DNA from: a bacterium ADurb.Bin243
Lineage (GTDB): Bacteria; Muiribacteriota; UBA9980
Direction of reading: 5' to 3'
Length of the DNA stretch: 42,213 bases
Assembly (NCBI GenBank): GCA_002069765.1
Contig: MWBZ01000005.1
Span: 1-42,213, forward strand
Both the position numbers and the translations under genes were made by a program. Positions 7,538 through 16,941 of this stretch are shown in pieces (positions within the stretch are counted from its first letter, which is position 1; each line of letters starts with the position of its first letter). Below the pieces are notes generated by a model. The model was not told the DNA's origin. It was given only the letters and a program-made list of their open reading frames with translations, and made no database searches.

Positions 7538-10500
7538 TTACGGCGCCGCCGTAACAGAAACCGTAAATGTTCTAACGCCTGTCGTTTTGCCTGCTTCCGT
7601 CGTCGTTACAATGATCGTAAGGGTCGAAGCGGCTCCAATTGTATAATCATTACCGCTAGTATATGCGACGTCGTTTATTTTGATTGTAGATGAAGCGCTT
7701 CCGGCATCGGTCACGGTGAATTTTATTTTGTCCGCTGTGACTGTTACCCATCCTGTTACCGCGCCTGTTGTATCAGTTGCTCCGGCCGCGGGAATGGCTA
7801 CGTTTGTGATTCCGCCAACCTGGTTTGTGCTGCCAGCCTCTAATACTATGGAGCCTGGCGCCGATGAGTACTCGGGCGCTATATCCGGCGGAAGAAGCAC
7901 AATGCCGGCGAATTTAACTATCTTGTTGGTACCGTCTAGTATTTCATACAAGGCGATACATTCACCGGCCGCCGCGTCTGTTATATTTGATCCTGACACA
8001 TATGCTGTCGTGCTGATCATGCTTACATCGTCATTGATAAGAGGAATCATGGTCGGGAAGGCCTGTTTGACGTACTTCAGGCTGTTGCTCCCAGCGCTGT
8101 ATGTTAACTTTACGGACCCGGGTACTGAGCCCGGAGCTATAACGAGCCCTGTTATGGGATCGGCCGGCGCAAGAAGAATGTCGACGAATTTAACCACAAG
8201 ATTGCTCGCGTTTATCTCATATATCCCGATATGTTGCGTAGGCGCGGCTCCGGTAATATTATCGCCGGAAGTATAAGCCGCTCCTATCGCGCTCGCGTCG
8301 GCGCCTAACAATGGCGTGGTGAACGCGCCTGCCTGCTTGACATATTTCAGGCTGTTGCCCGCTCCTGCCGCATAAGTTACTTTTACGGACCCGAACACGG
8401 TGCCCGGAGCAGCCGTATAACCCGTTATGGCTGGCGCTGGAGGGGCTATCGTAGTGAACTTGACGCCCTGCGCGGTGCTTATAGTGTTTCTGGATGAATC
8501 ATATACTTTGTTGGCTTGAAGCTCTATATAGTATGACTGGTTATTCTTCAAATCAGCGCCGAAGGTTACCGTAAACTTCCTGTTGGCCGAATCATAGGCA
8601 ACAGTGAAATGAACATTATCGGCGACGGCGCCTTCTGTAAGCGCCGTGCCGGTATTGTCGTTTCCTTCATATACTTTTATTATGCCTGTGGGCGAGGCTT
8701 CCATAGCTGTCGAAGCCGTATAAAGAGCTTCCGAAAATGTGAGCGTCGGAGCGATATTTAAAACTATTCCCGCGGCATTGTTGGCGGGCGAATATACCGG
8801 TGACGATGGCGGAGTAATATCCGGATAATAAATGGTATATGTCGCGCTTGCCGTCGCGGAATCGCTCATGCCGTCTTTAAAGGCTATCGCTTTTACGGTC
8901 GTGGTCGAGTTTATGTTAAAAGGCGCTGTATAAACCGTTCCGTTTGCGGCAGCGGGTTCTGAACCGTTTGTCGTGTAATATATGACGGCGTCGGGCGTCG
9001 CGCAGATGATCGTCACTGTCTTGTAAAAAGCGGCCATGCTTGAAGGAGCTAAAACGGGCGTCGCGACCTGCTTATTATCGACTATCGGCACCGCTAGGCA
9101 AAGCGATGAATCGCCATAAGCGTTATACGGATAAATCAGAAAATGTGTCGCGCCCGCCGGAACCGAAGTGTTTATGGCAACCTCCTGAGAATTTGCCGCC
9201 GCGCCTGAGATTGTGTAAATGGCCGTCGCGCTGCCGGTCAATTTATTCAAAACATCCTGCCCCCAATAAATCTTGTAGCCGGTTATGCCGGTCGATGGGT
9301 TCGACGCGGTCCAATTAATGGTGCCCGAAACTTCAGACGAATCCATGTCGGCATCTGTAAAGGAGCCTGCCGTCGGCAGTACCGTGGGAATCGCTTTTAC
9401 AATATCTTTTATAGGCACCGCCAGGCGCGCTGCCGAATCGCCCTTGGCGCCATAAGGATATATTAAAAAACAGTCTGCGCCTTCGGGAATCGAAGTGTTT
9501 ATGGCAATCGTCTTTAAATTTGTCGATGCGCCCGTCACTGTATAAACGGCATCGGGGTTACCTGATAATTTAGTTCCCGAATTAACTATTGAATTCTTGG
9601 CTCCCCAATAGATATTATAACCGATGACGCCTTCCGCGGGATCTACCGCGGCCCATGTCAAATTACCCGCGATCTTTTTAGCGTTATAATCGGTGTCGGT
9701 GAAACTGCCGGATGCAGGAACTTTTATTCTCGGAGCATTAATGTCAAATGTCACCGTGGCATTGTACGCTCCCGTGGTAGAATTTGCCATCCATTTCGGC
9801 GTAGTCCAGCCGGTTTTATCTGCGGCGTAGTGAAATATTTCGTTGTCAAGGTAGAATGGACGTATACCATAGTTTAGCGGCGCATTGCCTTCAAAATAAA
9901 CATTCAATAAGTTTTTGCAATTACCGAATGAATAATTGCCTAAGGTTGTTAAGCTGGCCGGAAAAGAGATGTCATACAAAGATGAACAATAATTGAACGC
10001 ATTTGCGCCAATGCTCGTAATGCCGTCGAGAAAAACAAGTCTTTTTATGCCGGAGCATCCATAAAACGCGTTATCGCCAATACTCTTAATGCTTCTGGGA
10101 AATACGACGTCCGTAATGGCGATTTTATTTACAAACGCCGAGTCTCCTATGGCGACTACCGGTTTGCCATCTATTGTATCGGGTATCACTAACTGAATGT
10201 CCATTCCTATCTGGTCTACATAGCCTGTAATTGTTATGCCGTCGCCGTTGTCGTTGTAAATACAATTTTTAAAAGCTTTTATATCGGTTATATTCACCGC
10301 GAGACATGAGGTAGAACTGCCGTTAGCGTTAAATGAATAAATTAAAAAATGCGTGGCGCCCGCCGGCAGCGCCGTATTGGCAGCTACAATCTGTAATGTT
10401 TTATCCGCGCCCGAAACCGTATAAACTTCCGAGGTATTGTCCGCTAATTTAGTCGTAGCGTTTTGCCCCCAAAAAATCTTATAGCCCGTTATATCGGTTA

Positions 10501-13500
10501 CGGGACTTGCCGGCGTCCAGGTGATGATACCAAAAATTTCCGTCGAATCCATGTCGCTATCTATAAAAGTTCCCGATGTCGGAATCGCCATCGGGGCTGA
10601 TTTATCGACGATGGCTACCGCAAGGGCAGCCGCAGAATTGCCGTTAGCGTTAAATGAATAAATTAAAAAATGCGTTGCGCCCGCCGGCAGAGAGGTATTG
10701 GCCGCAACCGTCTGAGAGGCCGCAGCTGCGCCTGAAACCGTATAAACTTCCGAAGTATTGCCTGTTAGTTTAGTGGTGGCATTTTCTCCCCAATAAATTT
10801 TATATCCGGTTATGTCGATCGCGGGACTGGCCGGCGTCCAGGTGATGTTACCCGAAACTTCCATTGAATCTATGTCGGCATCCGTAAAAGTTCCCGATGT
10901 TGGGATTGCCGCCGGTATAGAATTATCGGTGATGCCTACCGCGAGAGCAGCCGCAGAATTGCCGTTAGCGTTAAATGAATAAATTAAAAAATGCGTTGCG
11001 CCCGCCGGCAGAGCGGTATTGGCCGCGACCGTCTGAGAGGCCGCAGCTGCGCCTGAAACCGTATAAACTTCCGAGGTGTTGCCCGATAATATAGTCGTCG
11101 CATTCTGTCCCCAGTATATCTTGTAGCCGGATATGCCGGTTGCCGGATTTGCCGGCGTCCATGTAATTTCGCCCGAAATCCTTGAAGCGTTAATATCCGA
11201 GTCGGTGAAAGCGCCGGATGTTGCAAGTATAGTTGGAGAAGATACCGTCAAATCGAGTATCGGCACGGCCAGGCACAGTGAAGAATTGCCGCTGGCGTTG
11301 TATGGATAAATCAAGAAATGTGTGGCGCCTGCAGGAAGAGCGGTATTGACCGCGACCGTCTGAGAGGCCGCAGCTGCGCCTGAAACCGTATAAACTTCCG
11401 AGGTATTGCCCGATAATATAGTCGTTGCATCATGTCCAAAATATATCTTGTAGCCGTATATGCTTTCTGTTGTAGCCGACGGGTTCCAGGTAATATTACC
11501 TGATATCTTAGAGACATTAATATCGGTGTCCGTAAACCTGCCATTCGTCGGAAGCACTGTAGGGATAGGCTTGACGATATCTTTTATGGCAACCGCGCAG
11601 CGCGCCGCCGAATCGCCGTTAGCGTCAAAAGAATAAATCAAGAAACATTTAGCGCCCTCCGGAATTGAAGTGTTTATGGGAACCTTCTGAGACGTTGCCG
11701 CCGCGCCCGCCACTGTATAAAGAATTTCCGCATTGTCGGATAATTTATCTCCTGTTCTGTTTGAGTCAGCTACACGCATGTCCTTGCCCCAATAGATATG
11801 ATATCCGAGAATGCCTTCCGCTGGATCTATAGCGGTCCAAGAGATAGTTCCAGATATTTTTTTTGCGTTATAATCGGTGTCTTTAAAACTGCCGGAATTC
11901 GGGATCCTTATTTTTGAAGAATTAATATCATATGATGCCGCGGGCTGGTTGTTTGGCCGTGTAGTCCAGCCTTTTTTATTTGCCAGATAGTAAAATATAA
12001 CTCTAGCGCCAAAATTATAGTTGCCTGATGTATTTGTAAATGTTGGAATGTCGCCTTCAAAATAAACGTTTCTAAAATTAGACAATCCATCACCCATGCT
12101 ATTGACACTGGCCGGAATAGTTATGTCATACATAGACGAGCAACTCCCAAAAGCATTGCTACCAATACTATTAACTTTGCCTGGAATAATAATCTTTTTT
12201 AGTCCGGTGCATGAAAAAAATGAATGATTGCCGATGCTCGTGAGATTTTCTGGTAAAGTCACGCTTGTCAAGTTGGGGCATCTTGAAAATGCAGAATTAC
12301 CAATACTTGTAAGGCTATCAGGCAAAATGATGTTTTTCAGGCTGGTGCAACCTGAAAATGCAGAAAGATCAATATTTGTAATGTTTTTTGATAAAGTGAC
12401 GCTTTCTAATGCTTGGCAATTAAAAAATGCGATTGATTGAATACTGGTAACGCTGTCTGGCATGACTATGCTTGTTAAATTTGATGTACAAAATGCGCCG
12501 TTTCCTATGGTGACAACAGGCTTGCCGTCGATTGTGTCGGGTATTGTAACATTAACGTCAGTTCCTCTGTAATATGTAATGGTTATGCCGTCGGCTTTAT
12601 TTATGTAAACAAAATCCGATCCAGATGAAGCGGGGAGCTTAATTGATAAATTCAGGCAGGCGGCTGGCGAAGCTACCGATCCGGATTTAAAGGCCGCGGC
12701 TTTTATCTGCGCGCTCATGCTTATTGAAAATGGCGTTTCGTATTTGATTCCAAAGGATTCGGAGGGAGACGAGCCGTCGAGGGTATAATAAATCACCGCG
12801 CCTGCTGTGTTAGTGCTCATACTGATGGTTTGAGCACTGCTATATTCGCCGTCCTTAATGTTGAATACGGGAGTATCGTTGATAGATGCCGCCGCAATGC
12901 CCGTTACGGCGTCCTTGTTCGTCGATGCAGTGGAACTGCCGTTGACCACGGTAGTGCCGCCGGCCGTCGAGAGTTTTAACTCGGTCGGTATTAAATTTTG
13001 AGTAATGATAGTTGAAACGCTCTGATCATCGCTTTGGGCTATGAGGCGCGAATATGTGTTAAGAGCTTCAGAAGCGTTCTGGACTGGTCCCTGAAGTATA
13101 TCGGATTTTAAGGTATCGCTTACATTCGATGCCGCCAAAATAGCTAACGCTCTTACGGCGCTTGCTACCTGGGCTACATTCTCGGCGCCGCCGGATTCGG
13201 ATTCGATCTTTTTTTGAAACGCGTTATCGGTTGAAAACGACTTTGAAACTGTCTTGCCCGCCTGTACCTCGGACGTCGAGACCGAAAAGAACGGTTCGGC
13301 CGGATCTTTATCGAGGCCTTTTTCCATCGCGAAAAGCGCTTTGGCGGTGGATTCGAACGACACGTCGACGTCGGTTATTTTCACCGAATCCATAGCCGTG
13401 GAATCAGGAATTTCGGTCGCTTTAGGCATTCTGCCCAGAAGGCATTTATAGATCTGAAGGCCTTTACTGCCGTCCGCGGTCTTCAATCCGATCACGAGCA

Positions 13501-13864
13501 TAATGGTTTTTCCGGCATTCGCCCGGATATCCACCTGCACGGTAAAAGTTCCGTTAGCGGCTATAGAACCCGTGCCTACGGAATTTCCGGTCGCGCAGTC
13601 TATCACGTCTATATAATTTTTGGAGGCGTCGAAAGCTATTAATCTTAATACTGCGCTATTTGCGGCCGCGTTTAAAAAGCCCTCGGCAGTATCTGCAGGG
13701 TCTAAAATACTGCCGGAAATCTGGAGATTCATCACTCCTGCGGGCGTATTCGCCGTAATTTCGCTGTCTTCATCCGTGCCCAAACAGCCCGTGAAAAAAG
13801 AAGCGCACGCTATTAAAATAACCAAAACCATCCAATTTCCGAACTTGGCGTTGTGACTTATCAT
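7538..13864 (-). CDS. Giant surface lipoprotein with BspA-type leucine-rich repeats, Fn3-like modules and Ig-like domains
   Basis: Using ATG 13864 (AGGGGG site seven bases upstream) the product is about 2108 aa; the open frame runs 48 codons further but without a credible start. Residues 12-27 are a lipoprotein signal ending FFTGC, with C27 lipidated. In approximate residue order: chitobiase/HEX-C-type 'IYYTLDGSSPS' domain (330-408); BspA/TpLRR repeats of the 'L.SI.LP..LTSIG..AF..C' type (421-606); five Fn3-like modules of about 105 aa (653-1195) carrying 'GYKIYWG' and 'AGATHFLIYSFNANG'; a second leucine-rich block (1203-1330); two more Fn3-like modules (1376-1600); a second chitobiase-like domain (1603-1678); an SbsA-type Ig-like domain (1680-1806); two repeats with 'NSLKYVKQA' (1808-1991); and a C-terminal beta domain. 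It probably acts as an adhesin or surface binder. It lies between two inverted repeats. Confidence 0.85.
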   Translation of the reverse strand: MISHNAKFGNWMVLVILIACASFFTGCLGTDEDSEITANTPAGVMNLQISGSILDPADTAEGFLNAAANSAVLRLIAFDASKNYIDVIDCATGNSVGTGSIAANGTFTVQVDIRANAGKTIMLVIGLKTADGSKGLQIYKCLLGRMPKATEIPDSTAMDSVKITDVDVSFESTAKALFAMEKGLDKDPAEPFFSVSTSEVQAGKTVSKSFSTDNAFQKKIESESGGAENVAQVASAVRALAILAASNVSDTLKSDILQGPVQNASEALNTYSRLIAQSDDQSVSTIITQNLIPTELKLSTAGGTTVVNGSSTASTNKDAVTGIAAASINDTPVFNIKDGEYSSAQTISMSTNTAGAVIYYTLDGSSPSESFGIKYETPFSISMSAQIKAAAFKSGSVASPAACLNLSIKLPASSGSDFVYINKADGITITYYRGTDVNVTIPDTIDGKPVVTIGNGAFCTSNLTSIVMPDSVTSIQSIAFFNCQALESVTLSKNITNIDLSAFSGCTSLKNIILPDSLTSIGNSAFSRCPNLTSVTLPENLTSIGNHSFFSCTGLKKIIIPGKVNSIGSNAFGSCSSMYDITIPASVNSMGDGLSNFRNVYFEGDIPTFTNTSGNYNFGARVIFYYLANKKGWTTRPNNQPAASYDINSSKIRIPNSGSFKDTDYNAKKISGTISWTAIDPAEGILGYHIYWGKDMRVADSNRTGDKLSDNAEILYTVAGAAATSQKVPINTSIPEGAKCFLIYSFDANGDSAARCAVAIKDIVKPIPTVLPTNGRFTDTDINVSKISGNITWNPSATTESIYGYKIYFGHDATTILSGNTSEVYTVSGAAAASQTVAVNTALPAGATHFLIYPYNASGNSSLCLAVPILDLTVSSPTILATSGAFTDSDINASRISGEITWTPANPATGISGYKIYWGQNATTILSGNTSEVYTVSGAAAASQTVAANTALPAGATHFLIYSFNANGNSAAALAVGITDNSIPAAIPTSGTFTDADIDSMEVSGNITWTPASPAIDITGYKIYWGENATTKLTGNTSEVYTVSGAAAASQTVAANTSLPAGATHFLIYSFNANGNSAAALAVAIVDKSAPMAIPTSGTFIDSDMDSTEIFGIITWTPASPVTDITGYKIFWGQNATTKLADNTSEVYTVSGADKTLQIVAANTALPAGATHFLIYSFNANGSSTSCLAVNITDIKAFKNCIYNDNGDGITITGYVDQIGMDIQLVIPDTIDGKPVVAIGDSAFVNKIAITDVVFPRSIKSIGDNAFYGCSGIKRLVFLDGITSIGANAFNYCSSLYDISFPASLTTLGNYSFGNCKNLLNVYFEGNAPLNYGIRPFYLDNEIFHYAADKTGWTTPKWMANSTTGAYNATVTFDINAPRIKVPASGSFTDTDYNAKKIAGNLTWAAVDPAEGVIGYNIYWGAKNSIVNSGTKLSGNPDAVYTVTGASTNLKTIAINTSIPEGADCFLIYPYGAKGDSAARLAVPIKDIVKAIPTVLPTAGSFTDADMDSSEVSGTINWTASNPSTGITGYKIYWGQDVLNKLTGSATAIYTISGAAANSQEVAINTSVPAGATHFLIYPYNAYGDSSLCLAVPIVDNKQVATPVLAPSSMAAFYKTVTIICATPDAVIYYTTNGSEPAAANGTVYTAPFNINSTTTVKAIAFKDGMSDSATASATYTIYYPDITPPSSPVYSPANNAAGIVLNIAPTLTFSEALYTASTAMEASPTGIIKVYEGNDNTGTALTEGAVADNVHFTVAYDSANRKFTVTFGADLKNNQSYYIELQANKVYDSSRNTISTAQGVKFTTIAPPAPAITGYTAAPGTVFGSVKVTYAAGAGNSLKYVKQAGAFTTPLLGADASAIGAAYTSGDNITGAAPTQHIGIYEINASNLVVKFVDILLAPADPITGLVIAPGSVPGSVKLTYSAGSNSLKYVKQAFPTMIPLINDDVSMISTTAYVSGSNITDAAAGECIALYEILDGTNKIVKFAGIVLLPPDIAPEYSSAPGSIVLEAGSTNQVGGITNVAIPAAGATDTTGAVTGWVTVTADKIKFTVTDAGSASSTIKINDVAYTSGNDYTIGAASTLTIIVTTTEAGKTTGVRTFTVSVTAAP
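10626..11083 (-). repeat. Near-identical tandem copies within the lipoprotein gene
   Basis: Positions 10626-10762 and 10947-11083 are 137 bases each and differ at only 4 positions by my count, at an offset of 321 bases. A third, shorter copy of the same segment occurs at about 11338-11425 (offset 327). These encode the second half of successive Fn3-like modules. Identity this high at the DNA level points to recent module duplication or ongoing gene conversion. Confidence 0.88.
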
Positions 13865-13908
13865 TGTAATCCCCCTGCAATTTAATCTAGTATTAATATA
13901 TTGGGACG

Positions 13909-13938
13909 AGTATATCATTATATTGTAAATTCCGTCAA
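13909..13938 (-). promoter_or_regulatory. Sigma-70-type promoter of the giant lipoprotein gene
   Basis: On the minus strand TTGACG (13938-13933) is followed by an 18-base spacer and TATACT (13914-13909). The predicted start near 13902 leaves a leader of about 38 bases before ATG 13864, including the AGGGGG ribosome site. The promoter lies inside the inverted-repeat-bounded block, so it would move with the gene if the block inverted or transposed. Confidence 0.6.
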
Positions 13939-14150
13939 CTAATTTCATAAATGTTTTCAAGAAATTTTCAGGTTGATTACATCGCGATCCGACGTTTTTC
14001 TTGAGCAATTTTTACACGGAATTAAAGCTACGCGATAAAAAAATAAAAAAAAAGAAATAAAAAAAAAGATAAAAGGAAAAGAAGAAAATAAAAAAGAAAA
14101 CAGAAAGAACTTGAAAAAGAAATTCGAAGTGATTGGCTGAAAGGCCACAT

Positions 14151-14271
14151 CTAAATTAAAGCGCCGGCAGAAAAGCAGGCACTTAACATTAATAAAGCGT
14201 CAGGCGATTCAGGGGTTGGAAGGGTTTTTAAGGGAAGGTAGGGGCCTTTGGCCTCTAGCCTTCCCTTATCA
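14151..14271 (-). repeat. Right copy of the 121-bp inverted repeat
   Basis: The reverse complement of this block matches 7207-7327 without gaps, with about 13 of 121 mismatches. The outermost 32 bases are identical and most changes cluster near the middle. The polypurine tract at 14034-14129 is the inner extension, equivalent to the pyrimidine tract beside the left copy. One base change (GCAGGC for GCCGGC) weakens the second hairpin. Confidence 0.9.
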
Positions 14272-14417
14272 AAAAAAATAAAAAAATGCATACATATTTT
14301 ATAAAACGGTGCGCGTTAAATTTTTTCATTTTTTTTCCGATAGCTTACATATAAATAGTGCAGGCGTAATTTGCGTCATGTTATGCTATATAAATATAAA
14401 ATAAAGAGGGGATAAAA

Positions 14418-16265
14418 ATGAGAAAGGGTTTGAGACTATTCGTATTTTTACTTATCGCAATTTTTCTTTTCAGTTCGCCTTACGGTGAAGCGTGTGCGCA
14501 GGGCGCATCGAAAACCGCTTCGGCCGCGGCCGTTAAATCGGCAAAGAAGGGCGTTAAAAAACAGCCTAAAAAATCGCCGGTGGCGGCTAAAAGTTCGAAG
14601 CTTCCGGCGGAAGTGATAAATGTCGCTGAAGAGCAGAAAAAGAATCTTGCCGAAGAAAAGGGCAAGGTTTATGATCTCGGCAATATTGTTGTTCATGGCG
14701 AGGATAAGACCAAAATAAAAGACGCCAGCAAGAAGAAGACTGCTTATCTTACGCCGGACACCGATTCGGACACGGGCGAAAAAAAAGGCAGCGCGGCGTT
14801 TGTAGCCGGCGCAGTTCCTACGGCTGCGGGCGGCGGCGAGGTTACCAATACTATGAAGGCGTTTTTCGAAGGCGGCGCGGGCAGTGATTCTACGGCCAGC
14901 GCGGCGGGGATGTTGACGTTTGAAAGGAACGCTCCGGCGGACGGTTTAAAATCAAGGTCTACCGTCGGCGCGCGCGGCGAGAAAACGGGCGGTTACAGAT
15001 ATAAAAGCGATTCGAGCGCGCTCAACGTCAATTACAGATATGAGAACGAAAAAGCTTCGGATTCGTCCACTTACGCGGAGATCAACTATGACAAAACGGA
15101 CCGCAATCTTCCGGGGTTCGACCGGTTCGAGAATAATTTCACGAACGTCCAGAACGGCGTTATGAGTCTTGACGCGAGATACTCTGAAAATTCGCAGCGC
15201 TTTAGAGCCGGCGTAAAAAAAGCGTCGAGTGAATTTAAGGTGAACGCTCTACCGGTGGATGAAAATTATGATTCATCGATACTATCGTTAGGATATTCAA
15301 AAGATATAATATACGACCACAGCGATCTTTCGCTTCCGCTGACGCTCGAGTTCAACTTTCAGAACGACGCCCTGGATGTCAGATCGGCCCAGTCTTCATC
15401 GGCTGTATCCACGCAATTCGGCGCTAACGCGGAAAAAGCGCTCAGCGAAAAGACGATGCTGCAGTTTGCGCCGCAGGTATATAAAAACGGCGAGAACAGC
15501 GCTAAGATAGGCGGCAGCGTTTCTTTCATATTAAAGGAAAACAAGGGGCCGGACGATAAATTCAAGGCCAGGTATATGATAACGGGCGGCCGGCAGGCGA
15601 AAAAATACGACACCGCGGATTTTTTATTTTCTGATGAAAATGCCGTTATCTGGGCAAAAGACAATGCGGGCGCGAACCGTTTTGACGGAAAGACTTATGA
15701 AAACGACGAAAAGTTCATTCAGTTTTCGGCGGATACCGATCTTGGCGAAGACACTAAAGCCAGCATTTCGTTTAAAAATTCCAAAAGCGACGGGTTATTA
15801 TATTTAAGCGATTTAAATGGCGTCGATTCGAGGTTCGCCTTTAATTCTTTCGCGTCGGGCGCGAGCGTAAACAGGATAAATTTAAAAGCGGAGCATAAGC
15901 TGGACACGGGATTGACGGCGGACGCCGCGGTCGAGACGGTGAAAATAACCGACAGTGTGAATGATTTAATGCCGTACGTGCCGAAATATAAGTATGATCT
16001 GGGTTTGAGTTATAAGCATGAAAACGGGCTTTTTACGAGGTTCAGCTATAAGATAAAAGACGCGATGGATACTTCGAGAAATCCGGCGGCTAATGTAAAA
16101 GTTGATCGTTTCGCGACGGCCGGCATCTATGCGGATAAAAATTTCATCGATAATGGAAAAATTTATTTTAAGGCCGATAATATATTTAACGCCGATTTAA
16201 AGTTACGGCCGGGTTATAGTTACAAAGCGAGAACCTTCGGCATAGGCGTGAATTATATATATTAA
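14418..16265 (+). CDS. Outer-membrane beta-barrel, probable TonB-dependent transporter without a recognisable plug
   Basis: A protein of 615 aa. Residues 1-28 are a signal peptide ending in 'ACAQ'. A Lys/Ala-rich linker leads to 'VYDLGNIVVHGED' (84-96), which looks like the TonB-box start of TonB-dependent receptors ('DLGEIVVTG'). The usual plug domain of about 130 residues is not recognisable. From about residue 140 the sequence alternates like antiparallel barrel strands, ending '...FGIGVNYIY' with the aromatic C-terminal residue used for barrel assembly. Start ATG 14418 has GAGGGG just upstream. exbB, exbD and tonB follow directly, so this barrel is very likely energised by that complex. 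The substrate cannot be told from sequence. Confidence 0.75.
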   Translation: MRKGLRLFVFLLIAIFLFSSPYGEACAQGASKTASAAAVKSAKKGVKKQPKKSPVAAKSSKLPAEVINVAEEQKKNLAEEKGKVYDLGNIVVHGEDKTKIKDASKKKTAYLTPDTDSDTGEKKGSAAFVAGAVPTAAGGGEVTNTMKAFFEGGAGSDSTASAAGMLTFERNAPADGLKSRSTVGARGEKTGGYRYKSDSSALNVNYRYENEKASDSSTYAEINYDKTDRNLPGFDRFENNFTNVQNGVMSLDARYSENSQRFRAGVKKASSEFKVNALPVDENYDSSILSLGYSKDIIYDHSDLSLPLTLEFNFQNDALDVRSAQSSSAVSTQFGANAEKALSEKTMLQFAPQVYKNGENSAKIGGSVSFILKENKGPDDKFKARYMITGGRQAKKYDTADFLFSDENAVIWAKDNAGANRFDGKTYENDEKFIQFSADTDLGEDTKASISFKNSKSDGLLYLSDLNGVDSRFAFNSFASGASVNRINLKAEHKLDTGLTADAAVETVKITDSVNDLMPYVPKYKYDLGLSYKHENGLFTRFSYKIKDAMDTSRNPAANVKVDRFATAGIYADKNFIDNGKIYFKADNIFNADLKLRPGYSYKARTFGIGVNYIY

Positions 16266-16331
16266 ACGTGAAGCGCCGCGGGCGGCGTAGAGTGAAGATA
16301 AAAATAAAATAAGACAACGGGAGTGATAAAA

Positions 16332-16940
16332 ATGTTTGAATATTTCCAGAAAGGCGGCCCTGTAATGTATTTTATACTGCTGCTTTCAGTATATGGCGTA
16401 AGCATAGTTATAGAGCGCTTTTACTTTTTTTATAAAGCGAGTTTTAATTACAGGGCGTTTATGCTCGACATCAAAAGGATGATAATGAATAAGGAAGTGG
16501 AGCACGCGCTGATGCTTTTAAGAAGAACGCCGGGCCCGCTGGGCGCGATAATGTCTCAGTCGTTGAATCTGGTTTCGAACGGCTCGGCCGACTTAAGAAG
16601 CAGGATAAATGAGATCGGCGCGTATGAGGTTCAAAAATCGGAAGGCCGTTTGAAGCATCTGGCCGTAATAGGCAATATAGCTCCGCTGCTTGGGCTTCTG
16701 GGTACGGTCACAGGAATGATGACGGCTTTTTCGGCGATATCTTTAAAAGGCGCCAACACGCCGACGGTGGTAGCGGGCGGCATATCCGAAGCGCTTATAA
16801 CGACGGCGTACGGGCTTATAGTGGCGATACCGGCGGTGTTCGCTTATAATTACCTGAGTTCGCGCTATGAGAATATAGTGCTCGAAACGGAGCGCGCGGC
16901 GTCTGAATTTGTGGACTTTATCGAAAAAGGGATGAAATAA
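16332..16940 (+). CDS. exbB: ExbB/TolQ/MotA-family proton channel subunit
   Basis: ATG 16332 gives 202 aa and has CGGGAG at 16318-16323; the frame can begin at GTG 16323, but that codon overlaps the ribosome site. The protein has three membrane helices: an N-terminal one ('VMYFILLLSVYGVSIVI') and two after the cytoplasmic loop. The signature 'LAVIGNIAPLLGLLGTVTGMMTAF' is diagnostic of the MotA/TolQ/ExbB proton channel. ExbB forms the pentamer that, with ExbD, uses proton motive force to energise TonB. The exbD gene starts one base after the stop. Confidence 0.92.
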   Translation: MFEYFQKGGPVMYFILLLSVYGVSIVIERFYFFYKASFNYRAFMLDIKRMIMNKEVEHALMLLRRTPGPLGAIMSQSLNLVSNGSADLRSRINEIGAYEVQKSEGRLKHLAVIGNIAPLLGLLGTVTGMMTAFSAISLKGANTPTVVAGGISEALITTAYGLIVAIPAVFAYNYLSSRYENIVLETERAASEFVDFIEKGMK

Positions 16941-16941
16941 T

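Larger units (their letters stand above)
13865..14417. other. Gene-free divergent region between the lipoprotein and TonB-cluster genes
   Basis: No gene was found. From left to right it holds the lipoprotein leader and promoter (13864-13938), a polypurine tract rich in A (about 14034-14129), the right inverted repeat (14151-14271), and an AT-rich stretch leading to the barrel gene. The sequence before 14418 contains a good ribosome site (GAGGGG) and an AT-rich block around 14385-14402 that may be the -10 region of the cluster's promoter. No confident -35 was found. Confidence 0.6.

Noticed and set aside
10600-11420. Regular repeats as a CRISPR array
   Set aside because: The spacing is about 321-327 bases, and the repeats encode protein modules in one open frame.
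13865-14008. Upstream extension of the lipoprotein frame to 14008
   Set aside because: It would place 48 residues before a good signal peptide and would run through the promoter; ATG 13864 has a ribosome site and a proper signal.
7207-14271. Insertion sequence or composite transposon
   Set aside because: No transposase frame lies within or beside the repeats, and no short direct repeat was visible just outside them.
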